Origin: Cercis canadensis
Taxonomy: Eukaryota; Streptophyta; Magnoliopsida; Fabales; Fabaceae
Direction: 5' to 3'
DNA: 64,000 nt
NCBI GenBank assembly: GCA_003255065.1
Contig: QAOA01001066.1
Coordinates: 2,225,397-2,289,396, forward strand
Under the pieces are notes generated by a model that was not told the DNA's origin, made no database searches, and saw nothing but the letters and a program-made list of their open reading frames with translations. Below, in pieces: positions 1 through 11,256 of this stretch (the first letter of the stretch is position 1; each line of letters opens with the position of its first letter). A program made the position numbers and the translations under genes.

Positions 1-116
1 TGGTGAAAGCAATCGGCCGCATCGAGGTTTGCTTTGTTTCTGGAGTTAAGGGAGGCGTATCAAAGGGAGAGGTGGAGAGAAGAGAGGAATGTATCGGAGA
101 TTAAGGGTTTGTGTGG
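1..116 (-). other. possible 5' end of a minus-strand gene cut by the window edge
   Basis: On the minus strand this stretch reads like a plant 5' leader: pyrimidine-rich, with a sequence close to AAACCCTTAATC. It is followed by an ATG at 22-20 that opens a frame MRPIAF and runs off the window. There is no in-frame ATG before it. Only seven codons are visible, so neither coding status nor product can be judged. A hAT-type MITE begins nine bases farther upstream, so if this is a gene the element sits in its promoter. The stretch could equally be plain spacer or the tail of a plus-strand transcript. Confidence 0.25.
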
Positions 117-124
117 GATATGAA

Positions 125-664
125 TAGTGCTGTCAAATGGGTCAGCTCACCCCGCCCCGCCCCAACTCGTCACCCAAACGGGGCGGACGGGTTGAGAAAA
201 CCTCAACCTAACCCAACACACTGTGGGTTATGGGTTAGGCGGGTCAGCCCACCAAAAAAAAAACAAAAAAATAATAATAAATTAGTGACTAATAACAATT
301 TAAATCAATGTTAAACACAACAAATCAATGATAAATAATTCTTTATCACGTAATTCAAATTATCTAAGAGGACCAAAATTAATTAAATAGTGTAATAAAG
401 TAACAAACAATCATTAAAGAATAAGTCCAAGAAAACCAATACCAACATGACAACATAATTTTTATAATAAAGATTAGAAATTTTTTTTTTTTAAAAAAAA
501 GAATTGACTGGCGGGCCAGCCCGCCCCGCCACCAACTTGCAACCCAAATGGGGCGGGCTCAGAAACCCTCTTCCAAACGAGCCAGCAAAACCTTAACCCA
601 ACCCAACCCTTTTGCATGGCGGGACGGGCTAACCCAACGGGCCCAACCCATTTTGACACCTCTA
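125..664. mobile_element. hAT-superfamily non-autonomous MITE (540 bp)
   Basis: The ends are imperfect terminal inverted repeats. The left starts TAGTGCTGTCAAATGGGT and the right, read inward on the other strand, starts TAGAGGTGTCAAAATGGGT. This matches the TAGNGNTGTCAAA type of plant hAT elements. The flanks form an 8-bp target duplication with one mismatch: GATATGAA at 117-124 and GATATGAG at 665-672. GC-rich subterminal stretches (about 140-250 and 510-640) are roughly complementary and full of GGGCGGG/CCCGCCC words, while the middle is AT-rich. No transposase is encoded; short open frames here are by-products of the GC-rich arms. Confidence 0.85.
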
Positions 665-672
665 GATATGAG

Positions 673-1241
673 TGAGGAATTTTTAAAAACTAAAGGGATT
701 TTTTTTATGCAATATACAATACAGGACGCGAGGGGGTGGGGTTTTATTGTCTTACCCATCCTCATCCTCTGGTTCATAAAATTATTTATTTAAATTTTTA
801 TTCTTATCTCTATATTTATTTTTTCTATCCTGGGACAGGGTAAAAATAACCGGCCCATCGGATATGGGTCAAAATTTTCAACTCTATTGGCGTGTTTGGT
901 ATTTAATTTACTTCACATCATAAGTGAACAATGTCGTACTTTACTTTACTTAAGTATCCTTGTCTGGTACTTTACTTTATTTCACGCAATATTTTTTCAA
1001 GATTTTCAAAGCTTTTTTTCAGGCTTTTCAGAAACAAGCAAGGCAAGGAGGATGGGACACGCCAGCTGCGCCGCGTGGCAACTGACGTGTCCAGTCGTCC
1101 TCACCTGTTTGATTTTTTTTTTAAAAAAAAAATTATAATATTTAAATAATTAAGTTAAAAAGTATAATAAATGTGTAATTTTATTACTAAATTGTAATAT
1201 CCAATGAGCCAAAGTTCAAAGTATATAACATCTCATTTTAA
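673..1241. other. non-coding spacer
   Basis: AT-rich spacer between two MITEs. Frames at about 887-1149 have low complexity and run into poly-A/T tracts. I found no domain, splice pattern or RNA gene here. Confidence 0.5.
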
Positions 1242-1703
1242 GGGTTTGTTTGTGAGTTTGAAGTGAAGGGAAAAGAAATGAAAGGAGAGGAAATAAAGAA
1301 AAATGGAGGAATGTTCCTCTTCTTTGTTTGAATGATTAAATAAAAAAAGGAGAGGAAAAGAAAATAAAAGTTATATTATAAAATATTTTTACTAATTTAC
1401 CCTTTATTATTAAAATAGACATATTTAATATAAAATTAAATAATATAATATACTTATTTCTTAATAAAAAAGTGAGGAATTTTTTTTAAAATAAAATAGT
1501 ATAATAGTTATTTTAACATATTTTCTCTTCAAACCCCTCAATTTAGAGAAACATAAAAATATATTAAAAAAAAAATGTGGGGTTGCATTTTACCTACTAG
1601 TTTCCTATTTTTTTTGAGATAAATCTTCCAAACAAGAGGGAGATAAACTTTATTCCTTTTATCTCCTTTTCTTTCCCCTCCAAACTAACTCTCAAACAAA
1701 TCC
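1242..1703. mobile_element. PIF/Harbinger-like (Tourist-type) MITE upstream of the ACP gene (462 bp)
   Basis: Imperfect inverted repeats bound this element: left GGGTTTGTTTGTGAGTTTG, right (opposite strand) GGATTTGTTTGAGAGTTAG. Both are followed inward by purine-rich sequence of the GGGAAAAGAAA kind. Each end abuts TAA (1239-1241 and 1704-1706), the 3-bp target duplication typical of PIF/Harbinger. The interior is AT-rich with no coding capacity. The right end lies about 300 bp before the ACP start codon, so the element has replaced or displaced the distal promoter. Confidence 0.75.
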
Positions 1704-1960
1704 TAAAGCTTTACCACCAGCGTATCCCACATGGTCAACTTGCATCGGGGGAGGACCCACACACAAGTGCCACGTAAGTTTCAGATAGGCTTTTGACATT
1801 TTGGAATGCAATGTGCACCACCGATTCTTTCGCGTCTCTGATCTCCCACTAATACTCTTAGTGTGAGACATGGCTTTCCAACAAAGCACAAGCTTGTGTA
1901 AGAAACCCTTGGCACAAATATTACACACTTTCCAATTCATAAACCCAATCTCTATCTCTT

Positions 1961-1986
1961 AGCAGTTAGCAGTTAGCAGTTAGCAG
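1961..1986 (+). repeat. 7-bp tandem repeat (AGCAGTT)n in the ACP leader
   Basis: Nearly four copies of AGCAGTT lie 20 bp before the ACP start codon, within the probable 5' UTR. Such a short array is prone to length polymorphism. Confidence 0.7.
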
Positions 1987-2006
1987 CACACTCTGAGCTA
2001 CCTTCA

Positions 2007-3230
2007 ATGGCCTTTGCTTCAGCTACATCTCTTAGGTTTCAACCCTCTCTGAATCTGTCTTGCCGGACCAGCCAGGTTCAAAATCCTACTCTTTTCTTTT
2101 TTGAGTCTATCCACATATTTTACAGAAGCATGTTCTGTTGATACCCTTCTTATCTATTATCTAATAATAAGTTGATGTTTTCACTTTGTATCTCTATAGG
2201 GTTTTCTATACATTTTAGGTAAAATGTGCTCCGTTAGATTGTGACAGTGACTTTAGGCAGTATAAAAGATAGGCTACTCTCTTTTAGGTATAACGAAGGC
2301 TTCATGACGGAAAGATGTTTGTGAAATTTCCTCAACTAGTGTTAGAACACTTCACTGAAACACTGTCCTTTTGCTAACTCCACATGGACATGGTGTAGAG
2401 TGCTCCTCCATAAACCATATAAATTAGTATTAGACTTGTGGGTGATTTACTGGATCTTTTCTGGGTTGATTAGCCTGATAACGGAACAAGTTGCTCAAAT
2501 TAAGAATTAGAGATATGAGATAAGAAAGCAGAAAACTTGATTTGAATGCAGGCATCTTGGAGAGGTACAAGTTTGAGGACAGTCTCTGTGGGATGGAGCA
2601 GGAGTACCTTTCCTTTGAGAACTTCCCGTTTCCGCATCTCTTGTGCAGTGAGTTTAAGTTCCATCTCCATCTAAATAATAATTTTCTTGTGTGTCTTTTT
2701 TTTTTCTTTAAATTTCCAAGCAGAGAAAAAGGACTAATTAAGTATACAAAAAAATTGTAAAATGATACAGGCACAGCCTGAGACAGTGCAGAAAGTTTGC
2801 GAGATTGTGAGGAAACAACTTGCTCTACCTCCTGAATCTGAGCTTACCCCAGAAACCAAGTTCTCAGCACTTGGGGCTGACTCTCTTGACACAGTAAGAT
2901 TCAAATTGTTAACAAGTGTCATCCATATCATATGAATTCTGTTTCAAGTGGTCCTGAGTACTACGTAACATTGCTCAACTAAGGAGATTATGGGTTAATG
3001 TTCCAGTTCAGAAATCTGTGTTGTTTACGGTACCTATATTTGTCTTTGTTTGGTTGATATGTTGAACTTTGTTTAATTTAGTCATACGGATGTGGCAGGT
3101 GGAAATAGTGATGGGCTTGGAGGAAGAGTTTGACATTAATGTTGAGGAGGAGAGTTCTGAAAACATAACAACCGTCCAAGAAGCTGCTGATTTAATAGAG
3201 AAACTGGTTCAAAAGAAAGGCGCCGCTTAA
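2007..3230 (+). CDS. plastid acyl carrier protein
   Basis: Carries growing acyl chains on a phosphopantetheine arm during type II fatty acid synthesis in the plastid stroma. Four coding exons, 2007-2075, 2552-2647, 2771-2893 and 3099-3230, each bounded by GT/AG and all in phase 0, give 139 aa. Residues 1 to about 55 form a Ser/Arg-rich transit peptide ([11 protein letters not shown] start, ending near RISCA). The mature ACP domain starts near AQPETVQKV. The attachment site is Ser93 in GADSLDT, followed by the acidic helix [13 protein letters not shown], which docks partner enzymes. Length and four-exon layout match plant plastid ACPs. The C-terminus KLVQKKGAA is typical. The exact isoform (ACP1-5) cannot be assigned by eye. 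A MITE sits about 300 bp upstream. Confidence 0.95.
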
Positions 3231-4935
3231 GATATGATACCGAGGGTAACTTCAAGGGAAATGTATTTACTGAAGTGAGAGTAAAAGTAAGAAGTGTAAC
3301 TGCATGAGGTTTATCATTCACCCAAGTTAATTCCTTGGTCTCATTTTTTTGCTTATACACATTGTTTGGGTCAGATTAATTTTTTCAACGTCACATTGTT
3401 CTTGTTACAATTTGTTGTAAGCAGTGAGCATAAACCCCTGTGGACATGTCATTTTTTGTCATGATAGACATCTTATTTGCTTATGTAGTGCATGACTGTA
3501 GCTCTTCTTCGTGATGTTTATTCTCATTCCTAAGTGGCTCTTAATTTCTTCCTGTCCTGTAAAGGGGGTCACAGATTGCTAATTGCTTATAGCTCAAGTC
3601 TCAATGTGGTTGCATGATTTTCATATTAAAAATTAGATCATGGTTGACGTGTTTCCATAGGAAAGTGAAAAAAGAGTGATGATCATATTTATTTATTTTA
3701 CTTGTAAGCAAGGAGGGGGAGAGCACTTTTTGTGTTCTTTGAGGGGAGGGATCGAGCCTCAAGGATAGATCCCACGACTCTAAACCGTGCTAAAGTTTTT
3801 GGTCTGATAATTATATTTATTTATAAAAACTGAAGATAAAGAATTTTGTTAGTTTGATATATGTTATATCGTATATGAATCGTTCAAAGATTTGTCTAAT
3901 AAAGGATATTATTTTGGGCAAGCACCAATGCGTGGTTAAAAAGTGGAGAAAAAAGGTTGTTAAAGGGTCAATTTACATGTAAAATTATTCTTGGGATAAT
4001 ACTAAGATTTTTCTTAGTACTAAATGATATTTTTAAATTTAAAAACAAACAAAAGGGTTCTCCTGGGAAAAAAAAAAAAAAGAAATGGAACTCTGAATTA
4101 TTAATGTGGACTAATGTTGATCATCAAAGAAAAAAATTCTCATTTTAAGGTCAATGTTTTTATCATATTACAATCTTGCTGTAGATTAATATCCAATAAC
4201 TAGTCAACAAAAAAAAATATCCAATAACTATACTACTTTAGAGGCCTTTTAATTTTTTTTTAAAAAAATTGAACTTTATTCTTTGATTTCGTTTTCAAAT
4301 TCGTTATTTATCTCCATAGATAAACTTATCTATCTGGATGCCATGTGCCAAGACATCAATTTTGAAAATGAAAGAAAATTGCACCTTATATCCCATTAAA
4401 CTCAAAAAGGTATTTTATGGATTTCATGGTGTTCCACCCTTCCCTTGACACAAATCATGTAGATTTAATTTGAAGGAGTTAATTCTTTCAGCATGTGTTT
4501 GAAGTATATTCCGTATTTACGCAAATCCAGATTGACCCTCTCTCTCCTCAATCAAAAACGGAGACAATTCATTAGCACAGTCCAAACCAAAACAACGTCG
4601 CATGCACGACACCGTTTTACCCGCCGCCAAATATATTTATTTATCTAAAAGAACTAGTCATAAAACCACGTCATCCATCACAGTTTTTCACATATATTCT
4701 CTCCCGCGAACCTCGCAAACCGAAACGGTACGTTTTGCCCTAGCACCGGACCGGACCAACGCCTACACGCCCGCGATTGACCATGCCATGACTAGAACAA
4801 GCTCTCCGTCTCTCTCTCCCCCTCTGCAGGCCTGCCGATTTTCCTTCGATTTTCTCAACAAAATCTAGCTGCAAGAAAATCTTGGTCTTTCCTCAAAACA
4901 CAACAAGCCACGTATATATCACATAGACACAAGCG
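3231..4935. other. spacer between ACP and SCD2-like genes
   Basis: Contains the ACP 3' UTR (at least to about 3500), then AT-rich spacer, and from about 4550 the GC-richer, pyrimidine-rich promoter/leader of the SCD2-like gene. No additional gene is supported. Frames near 3957-4148 and 4602-4868 are low-complexity or lie in the leader. Confidence 0.5.
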
Positions 4936-7900
4936 ATGGATCGGAGGAGAACCGAGAGTCCGGTCTACACGCGGCAGTGGAGCGGAGGTTCCAGCAGCAC
5001 CGGTTCGTCTTCGCCGGCGATGTCGCCGGCTCATCCTCATTCACGGCTAGGTCCTTCTTCTACTGGTCTCTCTACCATCAAGCGAACGCAAAATGTAGCC
5101 GCCAAAGCCGCTGCGCAGCGCCTGGCTCAGGTCATGGCGTCTCAGACGGCCGATGACGACGAAGAAGACGATGATCTCGGCTTTCGATTCAGTGCTCCAC
5201 CTCCTCCCGCCCTTTCTTCTTACTCCAGCAACGTAAATAGTAACAGGAATGGTGCTAGTACCATCCCACCGATTTCGGTCACGAGGCCTAATAGATCTCC
5301 GTCTCCTGCGGTAATTCTGAAAACTATTGTTTTCTGTAGCCAATTTCTAATGTGATACCAGGCATGTTTGTCTGAATTTTTTAGTTGAATTATGGAAAGC
5401 GAAAGTAGGAGAGGAGTTTTTAAGTGTTATGGACTGGTTGGGATGCTGCTCAGAATTCAGTGCTGACTGGCAACTTGATTGGTTTCAAATTTAAATTTGG
5501 TCGAGCTGGTTTTGCTACGATGAAATTCGATTACAATTCTGGGGGCAGTAGCAGTCAATTTGATGCTATAAAAAACAATGGAGATCTAAGGGATGCCTTA
5601 CGATTGTTTTACTACCGTTATTTTTTTGGTCTTATTAGTAGAATTGGCAAGTTAAGGATTTCTTCAGTTGTTTTTCACATAGTTCTTAATAAGCTAATAA
5701 GGTTTTGGTCTTTTTATTAGTTAGGTCGGAACTTTGTAGAGCATGCTCATTCAGTTCGTTCAACATCAGCTGGAAGACCAGCAGTATCTGTTCGCTCAAC
5801 AACGGTGGTGCCACCCAGCAAATCCACACTTAGAACACCTATGGCTATACCTCCAATTGATCCTCCTACCAATCGAAATAGAGAAAGAAGGCAGTATGGA
5901 CATTATCTCTTGCTTTTTTGTTGTTTTGCAGCTATGGTTGTTTACTAAGTAAATTATATACCTTAAATGTTGCTTCTCTAAAATTTTCTTCATACTTTAT
6001 TTTAATAATATGGTGCTCATTTTCTGAGATATATGAACTTTATATACATGTTGAAGGATGATTTCCAGTTTGGACAAATACTATCAAGCTAAGCCATCAT
6101 AAATGTGTAATGAGTCATCTGATACTCTTTTGTCACTACTTCAATGACCGTTAGTTCTAATGAGACCAACTCCCACTAATTTAGTGAAGTTCCCAAGTTT
6201 TTATGGCCGCTTTCCCCAAAATGCAAAATTACCATTGATATAAGAGAGAATAAAAAATACCTTTTCATGCTCCTTATTTTCTGATCAAATTTACAAGGAG
6301 GTGAATGCATTGGCTCAAGTGTTGATTTTGGCCACATAGACATCTTCATTTGCATGTACCTAACGTTTTTCTGATGCGTATGTACAAGGTCAATCTTTAT
6401 TTTATCTTTTGAGGTCATATATCTATGTGTATGTGTATGCTATGATGGGTTGATATATTTTAATTTATTGGACATTTGGGTAATTTTGATGACTTGTGCT
6501 TCTTTGAATTTTCACCATTGGTTAATCATATCAGGTTCCCACCAGATATTCGGCAACTTAATGCAAAAGACACAGGAGATCAGCGTGAAGCTTCTGCACT
6601 CCGTGATGAAGTACATCATTTACTTGCATCAATTCTGCCTCCACAAAATAAATCTGAGGAATCTTTATATTGATTTATGCTAATCCCTAAGATTTATATT
6701 AGGTGGATTTCAATATATAATTCTTGAATATTAGATTTGAAGCTGATTCATATAAATATTGCAGCTTGATATGCTACAAGAAGAGAATGAGATTGTACTA
6801 GACAAGGTGTGCTTCTTTGCACCTAATACACAGTTGGTTTATGCTCATGTTATGTGATGTTGAACATATATTCCTTTTATATTTGCAGCTAAGACGTGCA
6901 GAGGAAAGACGTGAAGAAGCAGAGGCCAGAGCTAGGGAGCTTGAGAAACAGGTGACCTGTGCCAGATATTTACTGAACTATAGACCTGGCAAAAAAGAAG
7001 TCTTTAATACCATACTTTTGATATCATATATTGAATAATTATTGTGCTTAATAAGTAAAAGTGTGTAACTAAATATGTATGAACTGCTTAACTAAGGGAG
7101 TTACCATGCACCTATTGCTGTCCTTCCAGATTTGAAGTTTGCTGATATCGTGTCCTTGTTCATTTTTATTTTTGCAGGTTGCTTCTCTTGGAGAAGGTGT
7201 ATCATTGGAAGCCAAATTACTGAGCAGGTAAACTTGTTTCAATTTTAGTTATCAACTGGCTGGTACTGTTCCTTTGCTTAGTTCTTAGGTTGTGATTTTT
7301 GTATGGTATATTTGCAGGAAGGAAGCTGCTTTGCGTCAAAGAGAGGTATGCTGGAAGAATAGATTTTAGATTTGGCAGACATTTGAAATTAACAATGGTT
7401 GAAAGATTTATGTGCTTTGGTCCCACCCACTTGATAAGCTATTATATGAGCTATATCTTCTAATCTTGGAAACCTTTACTGCATTATTGAAAAGCAAATG
7501 TATGCCCTTATTCATTAAAGGGGCATGAGTCAGATGCAAATAGGCACTTAGTTTGGAAATCTTAACTTGATTTTTATTAGACCTAAGGCTGTGTGTTCAC
7601 TTATATCTTTCTTCTTGATATTGTGTTTTGAGCAATGAACTTGTTAGTTGTGGTTCTTTCAAAGAATGTTCTCGGAATACTTTATATTTTTGTTTTCGCA
7701 GGCTGCTCTCAAGGCTGCAAAACAAACAAAGGATGGGAGAGATGAGGAAATGACAGTGCTTCGGATAGAAATTAAGGTAATTTAGAACAAAACATACGAT
7801 TTTTAATTGTAATTTATACCTGGTCTGGTCAAGTAATTTCTGGTCTAGATTATAGTTTTTTTTCTTGGTGCTTATCAGAACCTAAAAGATGATGCTGCTC

Positions 7901-10900
7901 TAGCAGTGGAACAACAGCGAGAAGCAGAATCTGAAGCGAAGGCTCTTCGTACAATGACACAGAGAATGATTTTGACTCAAGAAGAAATGGTTTGTGATTT
8001 GTTTTACAATTAAAATGAGAATTTAGAGTATCTGTTTATCTTACTTCATTTTCCCATCTGTCTTTAAGGAGGAAGTTGTTCTAAAGAGATGTTGGCTGGC
8101 TCGCTACTGGGGTCTTGCTGTAAAGCATGGTAATGAAATTGTTGCTACCTTCTCCTGTCTACCTTGAAACAGAAAAAGATTTGCAAGCTTTAATTAAATG
8201 TTCTGTAATTTGATCGGGCAAATTGATACTTGTAAAAACTTGATGACACATGTTTCGTGAAAATCATTTACTTAAGATTGCTTATATGTGAGCATCTTGC
8301 TTCCATGCTTTATAGGCATATGTGCAGATATAGCATCATCCAAGCATGAGCATTGGTCTTCTCTAGCTCCACTTCCATTTGAAGTTGTCATTTCTGCTGG
8401 ACAAAAGGCTAAGGAGGAATCTTCGAACAGAAGTGAGTCAACCCCCAAAATTCTTGTTTCATTGTTTGCACTCTTCAATTAGCACCAGTTAAGTATAATA
8501 GATTGGCATGGACCAGGTGCTGATGATCCAGACAAGAGCAAGATTGTTCGTGATTTAAGTGATCTCACTGGGGAAGGAAATATTGAGAGCATGCTTTCAG
8601 TTGAAATGGGTTTGAGGGAACTTGCTTCTCTGAAGGTTTCCCCTTAGTGCTATTAATATAATGCTTGATTTGTTTAGTATTTGATTTTATATCTAATTGT
8701 CCTCTTGGACATTTTAGATAGAAAAAGTATATTGTGTTGCATATTGGCTGAAATTTGACTTTCTTTCTACTGTGTGTGCTACTTAACTAACTTATTTCAT
8801 TAAGTAGGTTGAGGATGCTGTTGTGCTTGCATTAGCCCAACACAGACGTCCAAATTTGGTTCGGCAGTCTGTTTTAGGTATGTTCCTTAATCGGCTGGTA
8901 TCATTCTTGAGTTTTCTACTCCTCTTTCTGTTTCTGAAATCAATTTGATTACACGCTGTTCTTTGTATCTATCTGTCAATTTTTAATCTGCATTTAGTGC
9001 TATCCTGTTCCATGCAAAGCTTTTCCTTTCCCTTTTTTGACTGAGTTTTCTTTTCTGCCTGTGGTCAGGATTGAAGCTGTGTCAGTCTATTTGTCACAAT
9101 AGGATGCCCCTTTTAGTGAACATAATAGTTCTGTTTAAATTAATTTATATGTGCATCTTTTAAAATATCTGCTTAAAATTCTTTTTTTGAGGCACAGTCA
9201 GAAGAAACAGTAGTTTGGTAGCAGATGATCTCGATAATGATGATGTAGAATTCTTATCTTTCTGTTCATTTCTAACTCCAGATTCCAAACCACCTGGTGA
9301 TCCGAAGTTTGTGGAAGCATTTGGTAAGACATGTCAGATTTCGTTTTTCTGTTTAATGTGATGTGCTTTAGTGATGTGAAGTTTGTGAAGATACAAAACT
9401 AGAGGATGTTTAAAGATTACATGTTGCACATCTACATTTATGATTCATATACCCTTATTTATTTTTATCAATCTTTTCTCTATATTTCTCTTCCTCTATG
9501 GAGGGGAGGATGGGATTGACTTTTGACATTATACTAGAGCTTATGCATGCTTTGTTCTGATGTGCAAGTAATCTGTTCAGGAGGATGATATTATTCTTAT
9601 ATTGTAATTGGATTGTTTGTCATAGTATGTTACCCTCTACACTATTATGAGAAATATGAAATAAGTGCTGCCAATGACAAACTAAAAGAAAATATTTTGG
9701 GTGTATTGCAATTGACTTTTAGGCATACTGCAAGAAAAGTGAAAAACTTGTTTTGTAAGATTGCAAGCCCATGTGACAATCATGATCTTTGATTGAAGTG
9801 TATAAACCCATCTAATGCCGACCTCCACCTTTGAGATAGCCTTTTTGTATGATGTCATACGGCTCCATGTTGATGCTCTTGCTAATATAAGTTTACACAT
9901 TTATTGCTGCTTATGGCATCGTTTATTCAAAATGTATCTAGTAGATGGACCTGATGAGTCTGTACTAATATTTTGTTATTCTTTGCATTTCCTTCAGAGT
10001 TAAGTGAAGAGGAAGCAGAAGATGTTCTTTTCAAAGAGGTCAGTTGCTTTTTCATTCAGATTTTGACATTTAACCCCATGTTCTTGGCCTAATTACGTGC
10101 AAATTCAAGACCTGTTCTTATATGATTTTATTGCACGTTGACTTATACTGCTATTAGTATTTATCTAATGTTTATAAGATATAAAGGGGAAGGAGATTGT
10201 CTAAAGTTAAAAAACGGACCTAAGCAGTTTCATCTGTTAAGACAGATTTATTTGTTAGGTTGAAATGGTTTATAATAAATCAATATCGCTATACTTGGGA
10301 GTTGGGAATGAAATGTTAAAATGAATACTCCTAGATAACCATGGATTTTGGATGACCTGTTTATGCCAGAGTTGAATTTAAAAGAATGTGTTATATTGAG
10401 TAAAAATGTGAATATAATTTAATTTAATACGCTTAATTTCTAAATAAAATTTGCAGGCATGGCTGACTTATTTTTGGAGAAGAGCTTTATTTCACTGTGT
10501 AGAAGAAGACATTGCAGAAGAGCGGCTTCAGTTTTGGATTACCCGCAGTGGGCAGCCACCAACTTCACACGATGCCGTGGATGGTAAGCTTTGTGATCCG
10601 TATCTTCTTTGTCATACCCTAATAAGTAACAAGTAAAGTTTAGATCCTGCAGGGCTTGCAGAACAACTCCCAAGCAGCTGTCTCAATTGTAGGCTTGACC
10701 TAAACCTGAAATGACTATTAAAATATTCTGGAGAAAAATTATACTATGGTACTCAAAATGATGGTCTTTGGATTTGATACCGGACACTGAAGATAGTAGC
10801 TACATCTTTTATTTTGATTCCAAGAACCTTGAATTGGTCTAAATACCAAGACCCCTTCGTATACGGTACAAGGGAGTTGATACTACATAACAATCAATGA

Positions 10901-11256
10901 GGTGTAGTTATCATCGAAAAGACACTAGTAGTACCATCTGGATATCACTAGTGAAAGCACATAACATGGTATCCGGTTATGGAATGTAGCTCGCATAGTA
11001 GTTAGAAATAGAAGGGGAAAGTTAGGAGATACAGAGTTATTATTGATTTATTTATCACTTAAAAATGTTTGTATGGAGACTCGTATGCATTGCTCACTCA
11101 CTCTGCTTCATTATAGTTGAGCGAGGTTTGTTGGAGTTGAGGAAGCTGGGGATAGAACAGCAACTTTGGGAAGCATCTCGGAAGGGAATTGATCAGCCTC
11201 CAGCATCCGCAATTGCTAACCATAAGCCTCCCATGGACTCGGATGCCTCATCATGA
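4936..11256 (+). CDS. SCD2: SCD2-like coiled-coil protein (stomatal cytokinesis defective 2 family)
   Basis: In Arabidopsis SCD2 partners SCD1 (a DENN-domain protein) in post-Golgi/plasma-membrane trafficking needed for cytokinesis and cell expansion. Seventeen exons: 4936-5310, 5721-5893, 6535-6610, 6765-6806, 6889-6951, 7178-7227, 7318-7345, 7702-7776, 7879-7989, 8069-8129, 8316-8432, 8517-8635, 8808-8877, 9198-9323, 9998-10038, 10457-10583, 11117-11256. They sum to 1794 bp, 597 aa. The N-terminus ([16 protein letters not shown]) is Ser/Pro-rich and disordered, with [20 protein letters not shown] and an acidic run. Residues ~200-350 form a long charged coiled coil ([17 protein letters not shown], then [10 protein letters not shown]). 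The C-terminal half has the conserved [15 protein letters not shown] and [20 protein letters not shown] blocks. The ATG is the first of the frame and begins the family's conserved N-terminus. The symbol is by family recognition, not alignment. Confidence 0.9.

Noticed and set aside
3745..3800. tRNA-like GGGATCGAGCCTC box
   Set aside because: No cloverleaf or A box could be built around it; it resembles a decayed repeat at most.
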